A stretch of 64,000 nucleotides of DNA from Salvelinus alpinus (lineage: Eukaryota > Chordata > Actinopteri > Salmoniformes > Salmonidae), in contig NC_092091.1 in assembly GCF_045679555.1 (NCBI RefSeq), positions 89,106,326 to 89,170,325 on the forward strand, read 5' to 3'. Shown here piece by piece: positions 1-14,600 of the stretch (the stretch's first letter is position 1; each line of letters opens with the position of its first letter). A program made the position numbers and the translations under genes. Under the pieces are notes generated by a model. It ran no database searches. It saw only the letters and a list, made by a program, of their open reading frames with translations, and had not been told where the DNA came from.

Positions 1-1027
1 GTGTAGGTAGCTACTCATATTGACTCATTACATGTGATCCAGATCAGATTTAATACAGGTGTAGGTAGCTACTCATATTGACTCATTACATGATGTGATC
101 CAGATCAGATTTAATACAGGTGTAGGTAGCTACTCATATTGACTCATTACATGTGATCCAGATCAGATTTAATACAGGTGTAGGTAGCTACTCATATTGA
201 CTCATTAGATGATGTGATCCAGATCAGATTTACAGGTGTAGGTAGCTATTCATATTAACTCATTACATGATGTGATCCAGATCAGATTTAATACAGGTGT
301 AGGTAGCTACTCATATTAACTCATTACATGTGATCCAGATCAGATTTAATACAGGTGTAGGTAGCTACTTATATTAACTCATTACATGATGTGATCCAGA
401 TCAGATTTAATACAGGTGTAGGTAGCTACTCATATTGACTCATTAGATGATGTGATCCAGATCAGATTTAATACAGGTGTAGGTAGCTATTCATATTGAC
501 TCATTACATGTGATCCAGATCAGATTTAATACAGGTGTAGGTAGCTACTCATATTGACTCATTACATGTGATCCAGATCAGATTTAATACAGGTGTAGGT
601 AGCTACTCATATTGACTCATTACATGATGTGATCCAGATCAGATTTAATACAGGTGTAGGTAGCTACTCATATTGACTCATTACATGTGATCCAGATCAG
701 ATTTAATACAGGTGTAGGTAGCTACTCATATTGACTCATTAGATGATGTGATCCAGATCAGATTTACAGGTGTAGGTAGCTATTCATATTAACTCATTAC
801 ATGATGTGATCCAGATCAGATTTAATACAGGTGTAGGTAGCTACTCATATTAACTCATTACATGTGATCCAGATCAGATTTAATACAGGTGTAGGTAGCT
901 ACTTATATTAACTCATTACATGATGTGATCCAGATCAGATTTAATACAGGTGTAGGTAGCTACTCATATTGACTCATTAGATGATGTGATCCAGATCAGA
1001 TGTAATACAGGTGTAGGTAGCTACTTA
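1..1027. repeat. 58/61-bp satellite array, left segment
   Basis: Tandem monomers built from the blocks gtgtaggtagctactcat, attgactcattacatg, tgatccagatcagattt and aatacag. Two length classes alternate: 58 bp (catgtgatcc) and 61 bp (catgatgtgatcc, a 3-bp insertion). A third type, with tagatgatg and tttacagg, loses 3 bp at its end. Other variant positions are attGact/attAact, taCtcat/taTtcat, ctcat/cttat, and agatTt/agatGt. The array reaches base 1, so its true left end lies outside the window. The last bases, 1026-1027 (TA), are the target site of the first Tc1 element. I see no gene. Confidence 0.97.
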
Positions 1028-1230
1028 CAGTGGGGAGAACAAGTATTTGATACACTGCCGATTTTGCAGGTTTTCCTACTTACAAAGCATGTAGAGGTCT
1101 GTAATTTTTATCATAGGTACACTTCAACTGTGAGAGACGGAATCTAAAACAAAAATCCGGAAAATCACATTGTATGATTTTTAAGTAAATAATTTGCATT
1201 TTATTGCATGACATAAGTATTTGATACATC
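1028..1230. repeat. Left terminal inverted repeat of Tc1 copy A
   Basis: This repeat pairs with 2435-2634. The outer direct repeat (caagtatttgatac, from about 1040) and inner direct repeat (ataagtatttgatac, about 1214-1228) are the likely transposase binding sites by analogy with IR/DR elements. The arms match closely, with scattered mismatches such as gcaggttttcc against gcaagttttcc. Confidence 0.9.
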
Positions 1231-1243
1231 AGAAAAGCAGAAC

Positions 1244-2266
1244 TTAATATTTGGTACAGAAACCTTTGTGTGCAATTACAGAGATCATACGTTTCCTGTA
1301 GTTCTTGACCAGGTTTGCACACACTGCAGCAGGGATTTTGGCCCACTCCTCCATACAGACCTTCTCCAGATCCTTCAGGTTTCGGGGCTGTCGCTGGGCA
1401 ATACGGACTTTCAGCTCCCTCCAAAGATTTTCTATTGGGTTCAGGTCTGGAGACTGGCTAGGCCACTCCAGGACCTTGAGATGCTTCTTACGGAGCCACT
1501 CCTTAGTTGCCCTGGCTGTGTGTTTCGGGTCGTTGTCATGCTGGAAGAACCAGCCACGACCCATCTTCAATGCTCTTACTGAGGGAAGGAGGTTGTTGGC
1601 CAAGATCTCGCGATACATGGCCCCATCCATCCTCCCCTCAATACGGTGCAGTCGTCCTGTTCCCTTTGCAGAAAAGCATCCCCAAAGAATGATGTTTCCA
1701 CCTCCATGCTTCACGGTTGGGATGGTGTTCTTGGGGTTGTACTCATCCTTCTTCTTCCTCCAAACACGGCGAGTGGAGTTTAGACCAAAAAGCTCTATTT
1801 TTGTCTCATCAGACCACATGACCTTCTCCCATTCCTCCTCTGGATCATCCAGATGGTCATTGGCAAACTTCAGACGGGCCTGGACATGCGCTGGCTTGAG
1901 CAGGGGGATCTTGCGTGCGCTGCAGGATTTTAATCCATGACGGCATGGTGTGTTACTAATGGTTTTCTTTGAGACTGTGGTCCCAGCTCTCTTCAGGTCA
2001 TTGACCAGGTCCTGCCGTGTAGTTCTGGGCTGATCCCTCACCTTCCTCATGATCATTGATGCCCCACGAGGTGAGATCTTGCATGGAGCCCCAGACCGAG
2101 GGTGATTGACCGTCATCTTGAACTTCTTCCATTTTCTAATAATTGCGCCAACAGTTGTTGCCTTCTCACCAAGCTGCTTGCCTATTGTCCTGTAGCCCAT
2201 CCCAGCCTTGTGCAGGTCTACAATTTTATCCCTGATGTCCTTACACAGCTCTCTGGTCTTGGCCAT
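1244..2266 (-). CDS. Tc1/mariner transposase, intact 340-residue frame
   Basis: DDE transposase for cut-and-paste transposition into TA sites; it would act in the nucleus on the element's own ends. The frame starts [10 protein letters not shown] at 2266 and ends in TAA at 1244. Its 340 residues are the usual length for Sleeping Beauty-type enzymes. Residues 1-110 look like the bipartite paired-like helix-turn-helix DNA-binding region, with a PRSGAP linker (56-61) where the family has a GRPR-like motif. A glycine-rich block follows ([18 protein letters not shown], 187-204). The catalytic triad is visible: D153 (WSDETK), D244 (QHDNDPKH) and E279 (LNPIENLW), the same numbering as Sleeping Beauty. 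There is no stop or frameshift. Residues 104-110 read SNTPCRH where the related B/C copies read GNTLRRE; a proline in the second helix-turn-helix could harm binding. Expression cannot be judged from sequence. Confidence 0.95.
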   Translation of the reverse strand: MAKTRELCKDIRDKIVDLHKAGMGYRTIGKQLGEKATTVGAIIRKWKKFKMTVNHPRSGAPCKISPRGASMIMRKVRDQPRTTRQDLVNDLKRAGTTVSKKTISNTPCRHGLKSCSARKIPLLKPAHVQARLKFANDHLDDPEEEWEKVMWSDETKIELFGLNSTRRVWRKKKDEYNPKNTIPTVKHGGGNIILWGCFSAKGTGRLHRIEGRMDGAMYREILANNLLPSVRALKMGRGWFFQHDNDPKHTARATKEWLRKKHLKVLEWPSQSPDLNPIENLWRELKVRIAQRQPRNLKDLEKVCMEEWAKIPAAVCANLVKNYRKRMISVIAHKGFCTKY

Positions 2267-2434
2267 TGTGGAGAGGTTGGAGTCTGTTTGATTGAGTGTG
2301 TGGACAGGTGTCTTTTATACAGGTAACGAGTTCAAACAGGTGCAGTTAATACAGGTAATGAGTGAAGAACAGGAGGGCTTCTTAAAGAAAAACTAACAGG
2401 TCTGTGAGAGCCGGAATTCTTACTGGTTGGTAGG

Positions 2435-2634
2435 TGATCAAATACTTATGTCATGCAATAAAATGCAAATTAATTACTTAAAAATCATACAATGTGATTT
2501 TCTGGATTTTTGTTTTAGATTCCGTCTCTCACAGTTGAAGTGTACCTATGATAAAAATTACAGACCTCTACATGCTTTGTAAGTAGGAAAACTTGCAAAA
2601 TCGGCAGTGTATCAAATACTTGTTCTCCCCACTG
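2435..2634. repeat. Right terminal inverted repeat of Tc1 copy A
   Basis: This is the inverted copy of 1028-1230. The inner direct repeat (gatcaaatacttatgtcatg) starts near 2437 and the outer one (gtatcaaatacttg) near 2609. The 168 bases between the transposase start and this arm (2267-2434) are the 5' untranslated part of the element. They repeat the word acaggt several times but do not form the long hairpin found in copies B and C. Confidence 0.9.
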
Positions 2635-5600
2635 TATATTGACTCATTACATGTGATCCAGATCAGATTTAATGCTGGTGTAGGTAGCTACTCATATTGA
2701 CTCATTACATGTGATCCAGATCAGATTTAATACAGGTGTAGGTAGCTACTCATATTGACTCATTACATGATGTGATCCAGATCAGATTTAATACAGGTGT
2801 AGGTAGCTACTCATATTGACTCATTACATGTGATCCAGATCAGATTTAATACAGGTGTAGGTAGCTACTCATATTGACTCATTAGATGATGTGATCCAGA
2901 TCAGATTTACAGGTGTAGGTAGCTATTCATATTAACTCATTACATGATGTGATCCAGATCAGATTTAATACAGGTGTAGGTAGCTACTCATATTAACTCA
3001 TTACATGTGATCCAGATCAGATTTAATACAGGTGTAGGTAGCTACTTATATTAACTCATTACATGATGTGATCCAGATCAGATTTAATACAGGTGTAGGT
3101 AGCTACTCATATTGACTCATTAGATGATGTGATCCAGATCAGATGTAATACAGGTGTAGGTAGCTACTTATATTGACTCATTACATGTGATCCAGATCAG
3201 ATTTAATGCTGGTGTAGGTAGCTACTCATATTGACTCATTACATGTGATCCAGATCAGATTTAATACAGGTGTAGGTAGCTACTTATATTAACTCATTAC
3301 ATGATGTGATCCAGATCAGATTTAATACAGGTGTAGGTAGCTACTCATATTGACTCATTACATGTGATCCAGATCAGATTTAATACAGGTGTAGGTAGCT
3401 ACTCATATTGACTCATTACATGTGATCCAGATCAGATTTAATACAGGTGTAGGTAGCTACTCATATTGACTCATTACATGTGATCCAGATCAGATTTAAT
3501 ACGGGTGTAGGTAGCTACTCATATTAACTCATTACATGATGTGATCCAGATCAGATTTAATACAGGTGTAGGTAGCTACTCATATTGACTCATTACATGT
3601 GATCCAGATCAGATTTAATACAGGTGTAGGTAGCTACTCATATTGACTCATTACATGATGTGATCCAGATCAGATTTAATACAGGTGTAGGTAGCTATTC
3701 ATATTGACTCATTACATGTGATCCAGATCAGATTTAATACAGGTGTAGGTAGCTACTCATATTGACTCATTACATGTGATCCAGATCAGATTTAATACAG
3801 GTGTAGGTAGCTACTCATATTGACTCATTACATGATGTGATCCAGATCAGATTTAATACAGGTGTAGGTAGCTACTCATATTGACTCATTACATGTGATC
3901 CAGATCAGATTTAATACAGGTGTAGGTAGCTACTCATATTGACTCATTAGATGATGTGATCCAGATCAGATTTAATACAGGTGTAGGTAGCTATTCATAT
4001 TGACTCATTACATGTGATCCAGATCAGATTTAATACAGGTGTAGGTAGCTACTCATATTAACTCATTACATGTGATCCAGATCAGATTTAATACAGGTGT
4101 AGGTAGCTACTCATATTGACTCATTAGATGATGTGATCCAGATCAGATGTAATACAGGTGTAGGTAGCTACTTATATTGACTCATTACATGTGATCCAGA
4201 TCAGATTTAATACTGGTGTAGGTAGCTACTCATATTGACTCATTACATGTGATCCAGATCAGATTTAATACAGGTGTAGGTAGCTACTTATATTGACTCA
4301 TTACATGATGTGATCCAGATCAGATTTAATACAGGTATAGGCAGCTACTCATATTGACTCATTACATGTGATCCAGATCAGATTTAATACAGGTGTAGGT
4401 AGCTACTCATATTGACTCATTACATGTGATCCAGATCAGATTTAATACAGGTGTAGGTAGCTACTCATATTGACTCATTAGATGATGTGATCCAGATCAG
4501 ATTTACAGGTGTAGGTAGCTATTCATATTAACTCATTACATGATGTGATCCAGATCAGATTTAATACAGGTGTAGGTAGCTACTCATATTAACTCATTAC
4601 ATGTGATCCAGATCAGATTTAATACAGGTGTAGGTAGCTACTCATATTGACTCATTAGATGATGTGATCCAGATCAGATTTACAGGTGTAGGTAGCTATT
4701 CATATTAACTCATTACATGATGTGATCCAGATCAGATTTAATACAGGTGTAGGTAGCTACTCATATTAACTCATTACATGTGATCCAGATCAGATTTAAT
4801 ACAGGTGTAGGTAGCTACTTATATTAACTCATTACATGATGTGATCCAGATCAGATTTAATACAGGTGTAGGTAGCTACTCATATTGAATCATTAGATGA
4901 TGTGATCCAGATCAGATTTAATACAGGTGTAGGTAGCTATTCATATTGACTCATTACATGTGATCCAGATCAGATTTAATACAGGTGTAGGTAGCTACTC
5001 ATATTGACTCATTACATGTGATCCAGATCAGATTTAATACAGGTGTAGGTAGCTACTCATATTGACTCATTACATGATGTGATCCAGATCAGATTTAATA
5101 CAGGTGTAGGTAGCTACTCATATTGACTCATTACATGTGATCCAGATCAGATTTAATACAGGTGTAGGTAGCTACTCATATTGACTCATTAGATGATGTG
5201 ATCCAGATCAGATTTACAGGTGTAGGTAGCTATTCATATTAACTCATTACATGATGTGATCCAGATCAGATTTAATACAGGTGTAGGTAGCTACTCATAT
5301 TAACTCATTACATGTGATCCAGATCAGATTTAATACAGGTGTAGGTAGCTACTTATATTAACTCATTACATGATGTGATCCAGATCAGATTTAATACAGG
5401 TGTAGGTAGCTACTCATATTGACTCATTAGATGATGTGATCCAGATCAGATGTAATACAGGTGTAGGTAGCTACTTATATTGACTCATTACATGTGATCC
5501 AGATCAGATTTAATGCTGGTGTAGGTAGCTACTCATATTGACTCATTACATGTGATCCAGATCAGATTTAATACAGGTGTAGGTAGCTACTCATATTGAC

Positions 5601-8600
5601 TCATTACATGATGTGATCCAGATCAGATTTAATACAGGTGTAGGTAGCTATTCATATTGACTCATTACATGTGATCCAGATCAGATTTAATACAGGTGTA
5701 GGTAGCTACTCATATTGACTCATTAGATGATGTGATCCAGATCAGATTTACAGGTGTAGGTAGCTATTCATATTAACTCATTACATGATGTGATCCAGAT
5801 CAGATTTAATACAGGTGTAGGTAGCTACTCATATTAAATCATTACATGTGATCCAGATCAGATTTAATACAGGTGTAGGTAGCTACTTATATTAACTCAT
5901 TACATGATGTGATCCAGATCAGATTTAATACAGGTGTAGGTAGCTACTCATATTGAATCATTAGATGATGTGATCCAGATCAGATTTAATACAGGTGTAG
6001 GTAGCTATTCATATTGACTCATTACATGTGATCCAGATCAGATTTAATACAGGTGTAGGTAGCTACTCATATTGACTCATTACATGTGATCCAGATCAGA
6101 TTTAATACAGGTGTAGGTAGCTACTCATATTGACTCATTACATGATGTGATCCAGATCAGATTTAATACAGGTGTAGGTAGCTACTCATATTGACTCATT
6201 ACATGTGATCCAGATCAGATTTAATACAGGTGTAGGTAGCTACTCATATTGACTCATTAGATGATGTGATCCAGATCAGATTTACAGGTGTAGGTAGCTA
6301 TTCATATTAACTCATTACATGATGTGATCCAGATCAGATTTAATACAGGTGTAGGTAGCTACTCATATTAACTCATTACATGTGATCCAGATCAGATTTA
6401 ATACAGGTGTAGGTAGCTACTTATATTAACTCATTACATGATGTGATCCAGATCAGATTTAATACAGGTGTAGGTAGCTACTCATATTGACTCATTAGAT
6501 GATGTGATCCAGATCAGATGTAATACAGGTGTAGGTAGCTACTTATATTGACTCATTACATGTGATCCAGATCAGATTTAATGCTGGTGTAGGTAGCTAC
6601 TCATATTGACTCATTACATGTGATCCAGATCAGATTTAATACAGGTGTAGGTAGCTACTCATATTGACTCATTAGATGATGTGATCCAGATCAGATTTAC
6701 AGGTGTAGGTAGCTATTCATATTAACTCATTACATGATGTGATCCAGATCAGATTTAATACAGGTGTAGGTAGCTACTCATATTAACTCATTACATGTGA
6801 TCCAGATCAGATTTAATACAGGTGTAGGTAGCTACTTATATTAACTCATTACATGATGTGATCCAGATCAGATTTAATACAGGTGTAGGTAGCTACTCAT
6901 ATTGACTCATTAGATGATGTGATCCAGATCAGATGTAATACAGGTGTAGGTAGCTACTTATATTGACTCATTACATGTGATCCAGATCAGATTTAATGCT
7001 GGTGTAGGTAGCTACTCATATTGACTCATTACATGTGATCCAGATCAGATTTAATACAGGTGTAGGTAGCTACTTATATTAACTCATTACATGATGTGAT
7101 CCAGATCAGATTTAATACAGGTGTAGGTAGCTACTCATATTGACTCATTACATGTGATCCAGATCAGATTTAATACGGGTGTAGGTAGCTACTCATATTA
7201 ACTCATTACATGATGTGATCCAGATCAGATTTAATACAGGTGTAGGTAGCTACTCATATTGACTCATTACATGTGATCCAGATCAGATTTAATACAGGTG
7301 TAGGTAGCTACTCATATTGACTCATTACATGTGATCCAGATCAGATTTAATACAGGTGTAGGTAGCTACTCATATTGACTCATTACATGTGATCCAGATC
7401 AGATTTAATACGGGTGTAGGTAGCTACTCATTAACTCATTACATGATGTGATCCAGATCAGATTTAATACAGGTGTAGGTAGCTACTCATATTGACTCAT
7501 TACATGTGATCCAGATCAGATTTAATACAGGTGTAGGTAGCTACTCATATTAACTCATTACATGTGATCCAGATCAGATTTAATACAGGTGTAGGTAGCT
7601 ACTCATATTGACTCATTACATGATGTGATCCAGATCAGATTTAATACAGGTGTAGGTAGCTACTCATATTGACTCATTACATGTGATCCAGATCAGATTT
7701 AATACAGGTGTAGGTAGCTACTCATATTGACTCATTAGATGATGTGATCCAGATCAGATTTACAGGTGTAGGTAGCTATTCATATTAACTCATTACATGA
7801 TGTGATCCAGATCAGATTTAATACAGGTGTAGGTAGCTACTCATATTAACTCATTACATGTGATCCAGATCAGATTTAATACAGGTGTAGGTAGCTACTC
7901 ATATTGACTCATTAGATGATGTGATCCAGATCAGATGTAATACAGGTGTAGGTAGCTACTTATATTGACTCATTACATGTGATCCAGATCAGATTTAATG
8001 CTGGTGTAGGTAGCTACTCATATTGACTCATTACATGTGATCCAGATCAGATTTAATACAGGTGTAGGTAGCTACTTATATTAACTCATTACATGATGTG
8101 ATCCAGATCAGATTTAATACAGGTGTAGGTAGCTACTCATATTGACTCATTACATGTGATCCAGATCAGATTTAATACAGGTGTAGGTAGCTACTCATAT
8201 TGACTCATTACATGATGTGATCCAGATCAGATTTAATACAGGTGTAGGTAGCTACTCATATTGACTCATTACATGTGATCCAGATCAGATTTAATACAGG
8301 TGTAGGTAGCTACTCATATTGACTCATTAGATGATGTGATCCAGATCAGATTTACAGGTGTAGGTAGCTATTCATATTAACTCATTACATGATGTGATCC
8401 AGATCAGATTTAATACAGGTGTAGGTAGCTACTCATATTAACTCATTACATGTGATCCAGATCAGATTTAATACAGGTGTAGGTAGCTACTTATATTAAC
8501 TCATTACATGATGTGATCCAGATCAGATTTAATACAGGTGTAGGTAGCTACTCATATTGACTCATTAGATGATGTGATCCAGATCAGATGTAATACAGGT

Positions 8601-11600
8601 GTAGGTAGCTACTTATATTGACTCATTACATGTGATCCAGATCAGATTTAATGCTGGTGTAGGTAGCTACTCATATTGCCTCATTACATGTGATCCAGAT
8701 CAGATTTAATACAGGTGTAGGTAGCTACTCATATTGACTCATTACATGATGTGATCCAGATCAGATTTAATACAGGTGTAGGTAGCTACTCATATTGACT
8801 CATTACATGTGATCCAGATCAGATTTAATACAGGTGTAGGTAGCTACTCATATTGACTCATTAGATGATGTGATCCAGATCAGATTTACAGGTGTAGGTA
8901 GCTATTCATATTAACTCATTACATGATGTGATCCAGATCAGATTTAATACAGGTGTAGGAAGCTACTCATATTAACTCATTACATGTGATCCAGATCAGA
9001 TTTAATACAGGTGTAGGTAGCTACTCATATTGACTCATTAGATGATGTGATCCAGATCAGATGTAATACAGGTGTAGGTAGCTACTTATATTGACTCATT
9101 ACATGTGATCCAGATCAGATTTAATGCTGGTGTAGGTAGCTACTCATATTGACTCATTACATGTGATCCAGATCAGATTTAATACAGGTATAGGTAGCTA
9201 CTTATATTAACTCATTACATGATGTGATCCAGATCAGATTTAATACAGGTGTAGGTAGCTACTCATATTGACTCATTAGATGATGTGATCCAGATCAGAT
9301 TTACAGGTGTAGGTAGCTATTCATATTAACTCATTACATGATGTGATCCAGATCAGATTTAATACAGGTGTAGGTAGCTACTCATATTAACTCATTACAT
9401 GTGATCCAGATCAGATTTAATACAGGTGTAGGTAGCTACTTATATTAACTCATTACATGATGTGATCCAGATCAGATTTAATACAGGTGTAGGTAGCTAC
9501 TCATATTGACTCATTAGATGATGTGATCCAGATCAGATTTAATACAGGTGTAGGTAGCTATTCATATTGACTCATTACATGTGATCCAGATCAGATTTAC
9601 AGGTGTAGGTAGCTATTCATATTAACTCATTACATGATGTGATCCAGATCAGATTTAATACAGGTGTAGGTAGCTACTCATATTAACTCATTACATGTGA
9701 TCCAGATCAGATTTAATACAGGTGTAGGTAGCTACTTATATTAACTCATTACATGATGTGATCCAGATCAGATTTAATACAGGTGTAGGTAGCTACTCAT
9801 ATTGACTCATTAGATGATGTGATCCAGATCAGATGTAATACAGGTGTAGGTAGCTACTTATATTGACTCATTACATGTGATCCAGATCAGATTTAATGCT
9901 GGTGTAGGTAGCTACTCATATTGACTCATTACATGTGATCCAGATCAGATTTAATACAGGTGTAGGTAGCTACTTATATTAACTCATTACATGATGTGAT
10001 CCAGATCAGATTTAATACAGGTGTAGGTAGCTACTCATATTGACTCATTACATGTGATCCAGATCAGATTTAATACGGGTGTAGGTAGCTACTCATATTA
10101 ACTCATTACATGATGTGATCCAGATCAGATTTAATACAGGTGTAGGTAGCTACTCATATTGACTCATTACATGTGATCCAGATCAGATTTAATACAGGTG
10201 TAGGTAGCTACTCATATTGACTCATTACATGTGATCCAGATCAGATTTAATACAGGTGTAGGTAGCTACTCATATTGACTCATTACATGTGATCCAGATC
10301 AGATTTAATACGGGTGTAGGTAGCTACTCATATTAACTCATTACATGATGTGATCCAGATCAGATTTAATACAGGTGTAGGTAGCTACTCATATTGACTC
10401 ATTACATGTGATCCAGATCAGATTTAATACAGGTGTAGGTAGCTACTCATATTAACTCATTACATGTGATCCAGATCAGATTTAATACAGGTGTAGGTAG
10501 CTACTCATATTGACTCATTACATGATGTGATCCAGATCAGATTTAATACAGGTGTAGGTAGCTACTCATATTGACTCATTACATGTGATCCAGATCAGAT
10601 TTAATACAGGTGTAGGTAGCTACTCATATTGACTCATTAGATGATGTGATCCAGATCAGATTTACAGGTGTAGGTAGCTATTCATATTAACTCATTACAT
10701 GATGTGATCCAGATCAGATTTAATACAGGTGTAGGTAGCTACTCATATTAACTCATTACATGTGATCCAGATCAGATTTAATACAGGTGTAGGTAGCTAC
10801 TCATATTGACTCATTAGATGATGTGATCCAGATCAGATGTAATACAGGTGTAGGTAGCTACTTATATTGACTCATTACATGTGATCCAGATCAGATTTAA
10901 TGCTGGTGTAGGTAGCTACTCATATTGACTCATTACATGTGATCCAGATCAGATTTAATACAGGTGTAGGTAGCTACTTATATTAACTCATTACATGATG
11001 TGATCCAGATCAGATTTAATACAGGTGTAGGTAGCTACTCATATTGACTCATTACATGTGATCCAGATCAGATTTAATACAGGTGTAGGTAGCTACTCAT
11101 ATTGACTCATTACATGATGTGATCCAGATCAGATTTAATACAGGTGTAGGTAGCTACTCATATTGACTCATTACATGTGATCCAGATCAGATTTAATACA
11201 GGTGTAGGTAGCTACTCATATTGACTCATTAGATGATGTGATCCAGATCAGATTTACAGGTGTAGGTAGCTATTCATATTAACTCATTACATGATGTGAT
11301 CCAGATCAGATTTAATACAGGTGTAGGTAGCTACTCATATTAACTCATTACATGTGATCCAGATCAGATTTAATACAGGTGTAGGTAGCTACTTATATTA
11401 ACTCATTACATGATGTGATCCAGATCAGATTTAATACAGGTGTAGGTAGCTACTCATATTGACTCATTAGATGATGTGATCCAGATCAGATGTAATACAG
11501 GTGTAGGTAGCTACTTATATTGACTCATTACATGTGATCCAGATCAGATTTAATGCTGGTGTAGGTAGCTACTCATATTGACTCATTACATGTGATCCAG

Positions 11601-14600
11601 ATCAGATTTAATACAGGTGTAGGTAGCTACTCATATTAACTCATTACATGTGATCCAGATCAGATTTAATACAGGTGTAGGTAGCTACTCATATTGACTC
11701 ATTACATGATGTGATCCAGATCAGATTTAATACAGGTGTAGGTAGCTACTCATATTGACTCATTACATGTGATCCAGATCAGATTTAATACAGGTGTAGG
11801 TAGCTACTCATATTGACTCATTAGATGATGTGATCCAGATCAGATTTACAGGTGTAGGTAGCTATTCATATTAACTCATTACATGATGTGATCCAGATCA
11901 GATTTAATACAGGTGTAGGTAGCTACTCATATTAACTCATTACATGTGATCCAGATCAGATTTAATACAGGTGTAGGTAGCTACTCATATTGACTCATTA
12001 GATGATGTGATCCAGATCAGATGTAATACAGGTGTAGGTAGCTACTTATATTGACTCATTACATGTGATCCAGATCAGATTTAATGCTGGTGTAGGTAGC
12101 TACTCATATTGACTCATTACATGTGATCCAGATCAGATTTAATACAGGTGTAGGTAGCTACTTATATTAACTCATTACATGATGTGATCCAGATCAGATT
12201 TAATACAGGTGTAGGTAGCTACTCATATTGACTCATTACATGTGATCCAGATCAGATTTAATACAGGTGTAGGTAGCTACTCATATTGACTCATTACATG
12301 ATGTGATCCAGATCAGATTTAATACAGGTGTAGGTAGCTACTCATATTGACTCATTACATGTGATCCAGATCAGATTTAATACAGGTGTAGGTAGCTACT
12401 CATATTGACTCATTAGATGATGTGATCCAGATCAGATTTACAGGTGTAGGTAGCTATTCATATTAACTCATTACATGATGTGATCCAGATCAGATTTAAT
12501 ACAGGTGTAGGTAGCTACTCATATTAACTCATTACATGTGATCCAGATCAGATTTAATACAGGTGTAGGTAGCTACTTATATTAACTCATTACATGATGT
12601 GATCCAGATCAGATTTAATACAGGTGTAGGTAGCTACTCATATTGACTCATTAGATGATGTGATCCAGATCAGATGTAATACAGGTGTAGGTAGCTACTT
12701 ATATTGACTCATTACATGTGATCCAGATCAGATTTAATGCTGGTGTAGGTAGCTACTCATATTGCCTCATTACATGTGATCCAGATCAGATTTAATACAG
12801 GTGTAGGTAGCTACTCATATTGACTCATTACATGATGTGATCCAGATCAGATTTAATACAGGTGTAGCTAGCTACTCATATTGACTCATTACATGTGATC
12901 CAGATCAGATTTAATACAGGTGTAGGTAGCTACTCATATTGACTCATTAGATGATGTGATCCAGATCAGATTTACAGGTGTAGGTAGTTATTCATATTAA
13001 CTCATTACATGATGTGATCCAGATCAGATTTAATACAGGTGTAGGTAGCTACTCATATTAACTCATTACATGTGATCCAGATCAGATTTAATACAGGTGT
13101 AGGTAGCTACTCATATTGACTCATTAGATGATGTGATCCAGATCAGATGTAATACAGGTGTAGGTAGCTACTTATATTGACTCATTACATGTGATCCAGA
13201 TCAGATTTAATGCTGGTGTAGGTAGCTACTCATATTGACTCATTACATGTGATCCAGATCAGATTTAATACAGGTGTAGGTAGCTACTTATATTAACTCA
13301 TTACATGATGTGATCCAGATCAGATTTAATACAGGTGTAGGTAGCTACTCATATTGACTCATTAGATGATGTGATCCAGATCAGATTTACAGGTGTAGGT
13401 AGCTATTCATATTAACTCATTACATGATGTGATCCAGATCAGATTTAATACAGGTGTAGGTAGCTACTCATATTAACTCATTACATGTGATCCAGATCAG
13501 ATTTAATACAGGTGTAGGTAGCTACTCATATTGACTCATTACATGTGATCCAGATCAGATTTAATACAGGTGTAGGTAGCTACTCATATTGACTCATTAC
13601 ATGTGATCCAGATCAGATTTAATACAGGTGTAGGTAGCTACTCATATTGACTCATTACATGTGATCCAGATCAGATTTAATACGGGTGTAGGTAGCTACT
13701 CATATTAACTCATTACATGATGTGATCCAGATCAGATTTAATACAGGTGTAGGTAGCTACTCATATTGACTCATTACATGTGATCCAGATCAGATTTAAT
13801 ACAGGTGTAGGTAGCTACTCATATTAACTCATTACATGTGATCCAGATCAGATTTAATACAGGTGTAGGTAGCTACTCATATTGACTCATTACATGATGT
13901 GATCCAGATCAGATTTAATACAGGTGTAGGTAGCTACTCATATTGACTCATTACATGTGATCCAGATCAGATTTAATACAGGTGTAGGTAGCTACTCATA
14001 TTGACTCATTAGATGATGTGATCCAGATCAGATTTACAGGTGTAGGTAGCTATTCATATTAACTCATTACATGATGTGATCCAGATCAGATTTAATACAG
14101 GTGTAGGTAGCTACTCATATTAACTCATTACATGTGATCCAGATCAGATTTAATACAGGTGTAGGTAGCTACTCATATTGACTCATTAGATGATGTGATC
14201 CAGATCAGATGTAATACAGGTGTAGGTAGCTACTTATATTGACTCATTACATGTGATCCAGATCAGATTTAATGCTGGTGTAGGTAGCTACTCATATTGA
14301 CTCATTACATGTGATCCAGATCAGATTTAATACAGGTGTAGGTAGCTACTTATATTAACTCATTACATGATGTGATCCAGATCAGATTTAATACAGGTGT
14401 AGGTAGCTACTCATATTGACTCATTACATGTGATCCAGATCAGATTTAATACAGGTGTAGGTAGCTACTCATATTGACTCATTACATGATGTGATCCAGA
14501 TCAGATTTAATACAGGTGTAGGTAGCTACTCATATTGACTCATTACATGTGATCCAGATCAGATTTAATACAGGTGTAGGTAGCTACTCATATTGACTCA

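Larger units (their letters stand above)
1028..2634 (-). mobile_element. Full-length Tc1/mariner transposon, copy A
   Basis: The 1607-bp element begins CAGTGGGGAGAACAAG and ends with the inverted copy CTTGTTCTCCCCACTG. It is flanked by TA on both sides (1026-1027 and 2635-2636). Removing it with one TA restores the satellite word ctacttatattgactc, which occurs many times in the array, so the empty site is seen directly. Inverted ends of about 200 bp each contain an outer and an inner copy of the direct repeat aagtatttgata, the IR/DR layout known from Sleeping Beauty-type fish Tc1 elements. It carries one gene, on the minus strand. The terminal sequence differs from that of copies B and C, so it is a different family. 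Confidence 0.97.

Noticed and set aside
1268..2326. Plus-strand open frames over the first transposase
   Set aside because: They are antisense shadows of the intact minus-strand transposase gene. The same holds for plus-strand frames at 31102-32007 and 35257-36162.
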